Shown: positions 6,301 through 10,587 of the stretch, one piece after another | Layout of the letters: each line of letters starts with the position of its first letter | How positions within the stretch are numbered: the first letter of the stretch is position 1 | NCBI GenBank assembly: GCA_927910885.1 | Contig: CAKMOD010000025.1 | Coordinates: 1 to 10,587 of the forward strand | Reading direction: 5' to 3' | DNA length: 10,587 nt | From: an uncultured Prevotella sp. | GTDB taxonomy: Bacteria; Bacteroidota; Bacteroidia; Bacteroidales; Bacteroidaceae | Made by a program: the position numbers and the translations under genes | The notes under the pieces: model-generated | The model's input: only the letters and a program-made list of their open reading frames with translations | What the model was told of the DNA's origin: nothing | The model's database searches: none

Positions 6301-6434
6301 TTAAGGAGTGAAAGGGAGTTAAGGAGTGAAAGGGAGTTAAGACAATAGTATAATATAAATCCAAACATTAGATTTGAGACATCATAACATTTGTCTTAAC
6401 TCCTTTCAACTCCCTTTCACTCCTTAACTCCTAA
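6301..6434. repeat. large imperfect inverted repeat with internal tandem repeat
   Basis: The left arm contains two tandem copies of an 18-bp unit, AAGGAGTGAAAGGGAGTT (6303-6320 and 6321-6338), followed by AAGACAA. The right arm (6391-6434) is the reverse complement of one full unit plus a slightly shortened second one, and ends in the same TTGTCTT/AAGACAA pair. About 46 nt of AT-rich sequence separate the arms. The RNA could form a long stem of about 40 bp between the AEC transporter and the FMN gene, limiting read-through or shielding an end. A related motif occurs at 10153-10176. Confidence 0.75.
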
Positions 6435-6445
6435 ATTAAAAGAAC

Positions 6446-7396
6446 ATGAATGATAACGTAAAAAGTCCGTGGCCAGGACCAGCGGGAATGATACCCGTAA
6501 CAAGTGGCAAAGCTGATGATGCAAATGTATTTAACCGCAACTACTTGGATTCTATCCATATGGAGATGCGTGTTATTGATGCCGTCGAGCCATCGTTGAA
6601 GACAGTTATCTTCGGCGAAGAGTTCGATTCACCGATTATGATGCCAGCCTTTTCGCATCTGAATAAGGTGCTGAAAGACGGCAAGAAACCAATGTTAGAG
6701 TATGCACGTGCTGCCAAAAAGCTGAATACAGTCAACTGGGTAGGTATGGAACCTAACGGGGAATATGCTGAAATCGCAGCCGAAGGAGCAAGAACAGTGA
6801 GAATCATTAAGCCGTTCGCTGACCATAATATTATTTTAGATGAGATTCAGTTTGCTATCAAACACGGTGCAATAGCTGTCGGCGTAGACATTGATCACGT
6901 CCCAGGAACAGACGGAAAATATGATGTTGTAGACGGTATTTCACTCGGTCCTGTCACGCTTTCCGACCTCAAAGAATACGTGAAGGCTGCTGGTAACGTA
7001 CCATTCGTTGCTAAGGGCGTACTCTCTGTGCAGGATGCTTTAAAGTGTAAGGAGGCTGGCTGTGCTGCTATTTTAGTCTCTCATCACCACGGACGTATTC
7101 CTTTCGGTATTGCTCCCGTGATGGTTCTGCCTAAGATTAAGGCAGCATTGGAGGGAAGTGGCATCGCAATATTCGTTGACTGTGGTATTGATACAGGCTA
7201 CGATGCTTATAAAGCACTTGCATTAGGGGCTGATGCGGTTGCTGTGGGCAGAGGAATCCTCAAGCCATTGCTGCAACAAGGAGCAGAAGGAGTTGAGGAG
7301 AAGGTACAAAAAATGAACGAACAACTTTCAGAACTGATGATGTACACCTGCGTGAAAGACATTCGTTCATTCGATGCGTCTGTGCTTTATATCTAA
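6446..7396 (+). CDS. FMN-dependent alpha-hydroxy-acid dehydrogenase/oxidase-like protein
   Basis: A 316-residue cytoplasmic (beta/alpha)8 flavoprotein related to lactate/glycolate oxidases and lactate dehydrogenases. Seen: SPIMMPAFSH (62-71), matching the SPIMIAPxA strand; VPFVAKGVLSVQDA (185-198) with the flavin-contacting Lys190; VSHHHGR (211-217), in the place of VSNHGGR, keeping the catalytic His (214) and the substrate-binding Arg (217); and DCGIDTGYDAYKALALGADAVAVGRG (245-270), the FMN phosphate region. Unusual points: it is some 35-70 residues shorter than classical members, the N-terminal ISGGAGDE-type motif is replaced by VTSGKADD, and the DGGxRxG motif has become DCGIDTG, losing an Arg. 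The fold is secure, but substrate and even redox chemistry are open. No signal peptide. It may be co-transcribed with the AEC gene. The ATG at 6446 is the first good start after the inverted repeat. Confidence 0.8.
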   Translation: MNDNVKSPWPGPAGMIPVTSGKADDANVFNRNYLDSIHMEMRVIDAVEPSLKTVIFGEEFDSPIMMPAFSHLNKVLKDGKKPMLEYARAAKKLNTVNWVGMEPNGEYAEIAAEGARTVRIIKPFADHNIILDEIQFAIKHGAIAVGVDIDHVPGTDGKYDVVDGISLGPVTLSDLKEYVKAAGNVPFVAKGVLSVQDALKCKEAGCAAILVSHHHGRIPFGIAPVMVLPKIKAALEGSGIAIFVDCGIDTGYDAYKALALGADAVAVGRGILKPLLQQGAEGVEEKVQKMNEQLSELMMYTCVKDIRSFDASVLYI

Positions 7397-7398
7397 AG

Positions 7399-7443
7399 AA
7401 ATAGCATCTATAGAAGCTGACTTTTTCTATAGATGCTATTTTT
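7399..7443. terminator. bidirectional terminator between convergent genes
   Basis: A perfect 17-bp stem, AAATAGCATCTATAGAA (7399-7415) with its complement at 7425-7441, closes a 9-nt loop, GCTGACTTT. The plus-strand side runs into T5, stopping the FMN gene. On the minus strand the stem also ends in T residues, and it lies 19 nt past the stop of the clostripain-like gene, so it may serve both. Confidence 0.88.
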
Positions 7444-7460
7444 ATATTTGCCTTTTAATC

Positions 7461-8710
7461 CTAATGGGTAGCCTTATAATAAAGGTTCTTGTTTAAAGAG
7501 CGGGTTACCTCTGGATTTGAAGAAGGGTCGGAGATAGTTATACCTGAATAAGTTCGGATAGGCAGTACATCTCCACTACGACTGCGAACAGCGGTATAAT
7601 ATGATGATGTATTGCCCTTATCTGGAACGAGGAGGTTGAGTTGCTGATTGAATCTCGCCAACAGCAGAGGCTCGTTCTGCGCTATACTACGTACATAATC
7701 ACCCATATCATAGAACATTGAAGGGATATAACCATCCATACTCTGAATATTACTCTCCACGACTGTTGAGAGAGAACTTGAAGCGTTAATCTCCTTCATG
7801 ATGTTCACCATACCCTCAACCTGCGAACAATCAATTACACTGATTGTACCATAAGGATAAGGAGAGCCATTATATGTGTAGTTGCTATAGAAGTTAATAA
7901 AGGTGTTACAGATATTTCTATAGTTTGGATTCACCTTTGAGAGCTCATTCCACATGAGTTTATAAGGCATTCCATACGCCATAATCTCTGTTGGACTACC
8001 AATAATATGGTCTGTTACATTACGAAGTTCGTAAGCAACTTCAATACCTGTCATATTACAATCGTCAAAGAGGATGTACTGGAACTTACCAATACCCGAG
8101 TCTTTTATACCCTTATCAAAGGCTGAGATATCTGTCTGATAAGCATCACCACCCAACAACGCGTTGGAGGTCCAGCCATACCTGCCTCTCTATCAACTCC
8201 GAAAGGAGAAGCTACTAAGCGAGCACGGCGTGTACTTGGCTTACCAGGAATCCATCCCATACCATGACATCCGACTATCATTGAGTAATGCTTAGCTGGT
8301 GCCTCCTGCTTAACACGCTTCAAGAGAGTTGTTATCCACTCTGCAGAATTTAGCTTTAAGCCTGACAATGTGTTATTATAGATAGCAACGGTATCGTCTA
8401 CACAGCGTCCATTCTGATACTTAACATTAATCAAAGCACCCTTATTCACCTTCGTAGAGATAAATATCATAAGTCTCTTGTTGCCAAGTCCACCCTGACT
8501 AACAATTGCACTCTTTATATCCTCTATGTTAGTTAAAAAGAATCCGTAAAGTCCTGAATCAGTCTCACTAACACCCGACCATGGCATATAAACAAAGATA
8601 GTATTCTCTACCTCGGTACCTGGTTGAGGTATTGGGTCTGGGTCTTCACGACTACAAGAGGTAAAAACAACAAGCATTGCCAGTTGTAAGAGAAGGAAGA
8701 TTTTCTTCAT
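7461..8710 (-). pseudogene. clostripain-family (C11) cysteine peptidase lipoprotein, frameshifted
   Basis: Two overlapping frames together make one C11-type protein. The N-terminal part (start 8710) has a lipoprotein signal, MKKIFLLLQLAMLVVFTSC, with lipid-accepting Cys19. It then has VENTIFVYMPWSG and the catalytic-His region SMIVGCHGMGWIPG (His149). The frame then runs off after GVDREAGMAGPP. The C-terminal part resumes in another frame at LLGGDAYQTDIS and carries the catalytic Cys in ILFDDCNMTGIE (codon 8058-8060) and IIGSPTEIMAYGMPY. The two frames differ by one base, and the junction lies near 8160-8175. Repaired, the protein would be about 416 residues. An ATG at 8731 is in frame, but the start at 8710 gives the proper lipoprotein signal. 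Such enzymes act at the cell surface or in the periplasm and usually cleave after Arg/Lys. As sequenced, His and Cys cannot sit on one chain. Confidence 0.8.
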
Positions 8711-8762
8711 AATCAATCTTTTTAGGCCCATGAGTATTTTGAAAGAAATCTATGGGAGTGGT

Positions 8763-8808
8763 TAATCAAAAAGCCTTGCAACGCCACAATGGGCGTAGTA
8801 AGGCTTTT
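8763..8808 (-). terminator. intrinsic terminator of tyrS
   Basis: Positions 8769-8785 pair with 8792-8808 (AAAAGCCTT/AAGGCTTTT outer part, ACGCC/GGCGT inner part) with one A-A mismatch and a 6-nt loop. On the minus strand the stem ends in TTTTT and continues GATT. It begins about 30 nt after the tyrS stop codon and separates tyrS from the clostripain-like gene. Confidence 0.85.
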
Positions 8809-8838
8809 CATAGTTATGTATTTATAGTCTGTAAATAC

Positions 8839-10137
8839 TTACTTTACAATAATCAAAGAGTAATTCTTCTTACCCTTCTGTACGAGAAGATACTTACCAT
8901 CGATAAGGTCCTCGGCTGTTATAGGTTGGTCAAAAGCAGCAAGTTTTTCCTTGTTGAGTGCTACGCCACCGCCCTTAACGAGCTTACGCATCTCACTCTT
9001 ACTTGGGAATATCTGCATACCTTCCTGATTGAAGACATCAACTGCAGGCTGTCCAAGTACATCCTTTGATACCTCATAATGTGGAACATCCTTGAAGACA
9101 TCAGTAAAGGTCTGCTCGTCTAACTGCAACAAGTTCTCCTTTGTACTCTTACCAAAGAGGATGTTAGAGGCTGCTATCGCCATATCAAGGTCTTCCTGAG
9201 AGTGAACCATACGGGTAACTTCCTCTGCAAGACGATACTGAAGTGTACGACGACCTGGGTCTTGACGGTGCTCTTCAACGAGACTATCAATAACATCCTT
9301 CTCCAAAGAAGTGAAGATCTTGATATACTTCTCGGCATCATCATCACTAACATTCAACCAGAACTGATAGAAGGCATACGGTGTTGTACGGTTGCGATCG
9401 AGCCATATATTACCGCTTTCGGTCTTACCAAACTTCTTACCATCCGCCTTTGTAATCAGTGGACAAGTAAGACAATATGTCTCAGTTTCGTTACCTAAAG
9501 TACGACGGATAAGCTCTGTACCAGTAGTCATATTACCCCACTGGTCATTACCACCTAACTGCAACTTCACACCAAACTTCTCATAGAGATAGAGGAAGTC
9601 GTAACCTTGCAGAAGCTGATAGGTGAACTCAGTAAAGCTAAGTCCATCGCGACTCTCGCCACTCAAGCGCTTCTTCACACTATCCTTAGCCATCATGTAG
9701 TTGACAGTGATGTGCTTACCAATCAATCGAGCGAAGTCAAGGAAGGTGAAGTCCTTCATCCAGTCATAGTTATTTACCATCTCAGCCTTGTTAGGCTCGT
9801 TGCCATCAAAGTCGAGGAACTTACTAACCTGCTTCTTGATAGCCTCTTGGTTATGGTAAAGCGTTTCAGTATCAAGGAGGTTACGCTCCTGACTCTTACC
9901 AGAAGGGTCACCAATCATACCAGTAGCACCACCCACAAGGAGGTAAGGCTTGTGTCCACAACGCTGCAAATGACGTAACATCATGATACCACAAAGGTGA
10001 CCAATATGCAATGAGTCAGCTGTTGGGTCAGTACCCAAGTAAGCTGAAACCATTTCTTTCTGAAGCATTTCCTCAGTACCTGGCATCATCTGAGCCAACA
10101 TACCACGCCAACGGAGTTCTTCTACAAAGTTCTTCAT
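8839..10137 (-). CDS. tyrS: tyrosine--tRNA ligase
   Basis: A 432-residue class Ic aminoacyl-tRNA synthetase that activates tyrosine with ATP and loads tRNA-Tyr in the cytoplasm. It has YLGTDPTADSLHIGHLCG (33-50) with the HIGH signature at 44-47, the tyrosine/tRNA-site segment YQLLQGYDF (173-181), GGNDQWGN (195-202) and the KMSKS-equivalent KFGKT (235-239). The C-terminal S4-like RNA-binding domain (about 360-430) contains VKGGGVALNKEKL. The length is that of a full bacterial TyrRS. The gene is followed by a strong terminator. Upstream, 105 bp separate it from yidD. I see no T-box or clear TAnnTTTG promoter there, so it may be read from the rnpA-yidD transcript. Confidence 0.97.
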   Translation of the reverse strand: MKNFVEELRWRGMLAQMMPGTEEMLQKEMVSAYLGTDPTADSLHIGHLCGIMMLRHLQRCGHKPYLLVGGATGMIGDPSGKSQERNLLDTETLYHNQEAIKKQVSKFLDFDGNEPNKAEMVNNYDWMKDFTFLDFARLIGKHITVNYMMAKDSVKKRLSGESRDGLSFTEFTYQLLQGYDFLYLYEKFGVKLQLGGNDQWGNMTTGTELIRRTLGNETETYCLTCPLITKADGKKFGKTESGNIWLDRNRTTPYAFYQFWLNVSDDDAEKYIKIFTSLEKDVIDSLVEEHRQDPGRRTLQYRLAEEVTRMVHSQEDLDMAIAASNILFGKSTKENLLQLDEQTFTDVFKDVPHYEVSKDVLGQPAVDVFNQEGMQIFPSKSEMRKLVKGGGVALNKEKLAAFDQPITAEDLIDGKYLLVQKGKKNYSLIIVK

Positions 10138-10152
10138 CTATATCTTTATACT

Positions 10153-10176
10153 TTAAGGAGTCAAGGGATTGAAGAC
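10153..10176 (+). repeat. single degenerate copy of the 6301-6434 repeat motif
   Basis: TTAAGGAGTCAAGGGATTG followed by AAGAC matches the left arm of the 6301-6434 inverted repeat (TTAAGGAGTGAAAGGGAGTT, then AAGAC) apart from a few substitutions and small gaps. It sits in the yidD-tyrS gap, with no inverted partner recognised nearby. Confidence 0.4.
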
Positions 10177-10242
10177 CTTAAAGGCATTGCATCCTTTCTT
10201 CACAAGCCTCAACTCTGTATTAATATTCTATTGTGAGCATCG

Positions 10243-10492
10243 TTAGGGCACTGGGTCATAACCACTACCGCCCCACGGATTGCATCTTAATATACGCCAA
10301 ATAGTTAGAGCCAAACCCTTAAAAGGTCCATGCTTTAGGATAGCTTGCCTACCATACTCCGAACAAGAAGGAGTAAAGCGACAAGAAGGTGGCGTAAAAA
10401 GGAGATATGAACTGACGATAAAAAAGTATCGGAAGTAGCAACAGCCACGATAAAAACACGTGTAAAAAGACGCCATAGCTTAGCAAAAACAT
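10243..10492 (-). CDS. yidD: membrane protein insertion efficiency factor YidD, frameshifted
   Basis: YidD is a small amphipathic inner-membrane-associated protein that aids YidC/Sec membrane insertion. The C-terminal half is unmistakable: PPSCRFTPSCSEYGRQAI, KHGPFKGL, RILRCNPWGGSGYDPVP. The frame that carries it also runs upstream (to 10476), but the residues there do not look like YidD. In another frame, from ATG at 10492, the sequence reads MFLLSYGVFLH..., then LLLLPILFYRQFISPF, the normal YidD amphipathic N-terminus. The two frames join at an A5 run on the plus strand (T5 on the coding strand, 10396-10400). Removing one base gives an 82-residue protein of normal size. The start lies 14 nt after the stop of the probable rnpA gene, its usual neighbour. 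The extra base is either a real lesion or a homopolymer error. Confidence 0.85.
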
Positions 10493-10506
10493 TATGAGAT
10501 TGCTGC

Positions 10507-10587
10507 TCATGTGGTGTACTCTCGTTTTCTCTCCTTCTCATCCATCATACTCCGTTCTCCTATTCTTTGAAGCAGGTTACAGACCCG
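10507..10587 (-). CDS. rnpA: 3' end of probable ribonuclease P protein component (partial)
   Basis: One open frame enters from the window edge and stops with TGA at 10507-10509. It reads RVCNLLQRIGERSM followed by a charged tail ending REYTT. The NLLQRIGE segment looks like the C-terminal helix of bacterial RnpA, and rnpA directly before yidD is a widely conserved order. Only 26 residues are visible, so the call leans on position. RnpA is the protein subunit of RNase P, which matures tRNA 5' ends. Confidence 0.5.
   Translation of the reverse strand, partial: RVCNLLQRIGERSMMDEKERKREYTT

Noticed and set aside
8150..8180. programmed ribosomal frameshift in the clostripain-like gene
   Set aside because: No slippery heptamer of X-XXY-YYZ type or downstream pseudoknot is evident at the junction, and I know of no such recoding in this family.
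9202..9978. plus-strand frames opposite tyrS
   Set aside because: They are antisense shadows of a fully conserved tyrosyl-tRNA synthetase gene.
10138..10242. T-box or other tyrosine-responsive leader before tyrS
   Set aside because: The gap is only 105 bp, lacks a T-box sequence and a clear terminator/antiterminator pair. Only a weak AAAGG/CCTTT pairing is seen.
10335..10541. 68-residue minus-strand frame covering the yidD N-terminal region
   Set aside because: It begins inside the rnpA-like 3' end in another frame and resembles no known protein. The same DNA encodes a convincing YidD N-terminus in a different frame from 10492.

Overview
The window looks like oral-type Prevotella (Bacteroidota) chromosome. 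Pointers are the family-specific promoter pattern TTTG-N20/21-TAnnTTTG upstream of four transcription units, the near absence of Shine-Dalgarno sequences before start codons, lipoprotein and outer-membrane families typical of the phylum, and an rnpA-yidD-tyrS block. The genus is inferred from style and remembered family resemblance, not from a search.

Layout, left to right. (1) Positions 1-318 hold no gene but several inverted repeats. (2) A minus-strand pair follows: a compact TonB-receptor-like outer-membrane beta-barrel protein (319-2382), and upstream of it a membrane-anchored winged-helix regulator (2583-3347) with a periplasmic domain and C-terminal DNA-binding domain. The barrel gene has a clear promoter, preceded by two 7-bp direct repeats with a 4-bp spacer, the geometry of OmpR/PhoB-type sites. 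(3) A tRNA-Gln(TTG) with its own promoter and a hairpin terminator lies just before a secreted GH27 alpha-galactosidase (3705-4934). (4) A 428-bp gap holds a terminator, a palindromic 22-bp repeat cluster, two adjacent hairpins and a promoter. (5) An AEC-family transporter (5363-6298) and a divergent FMN-dependent alpha-hydroxy-acid dehydrogenase-like protein (6446-7396) follow, separated by a large imperfect inverted repeat. (6) On the minus strand lie a frameshifted clostripain-type (C11) lipoprotein, tyrS, a frameshifted yidD, and the end of a gene that is probably rnpA.

The barrel and regulator plausibly form an envelope sensing/uptake module with local control. The AEC transporter and FMN protein may handle the same hydroxy- or carboxylic acid. 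The alpha-galactosidase is a stand-alone glycan enzyme. tyrS, yidD, rnpA and the tRNA are housekeeping genes. Two single-base frameshifts (clostripain near 8160-8175; yidD at an A5 run, 10396-10400) could be real lesions or sequence errors. I see no CRISPR array, phage, transposase or obvious defence system. The least explained parts are the regulator/barrel module with its putative operator, the atypical FMN protein, and the intergenic repeats.
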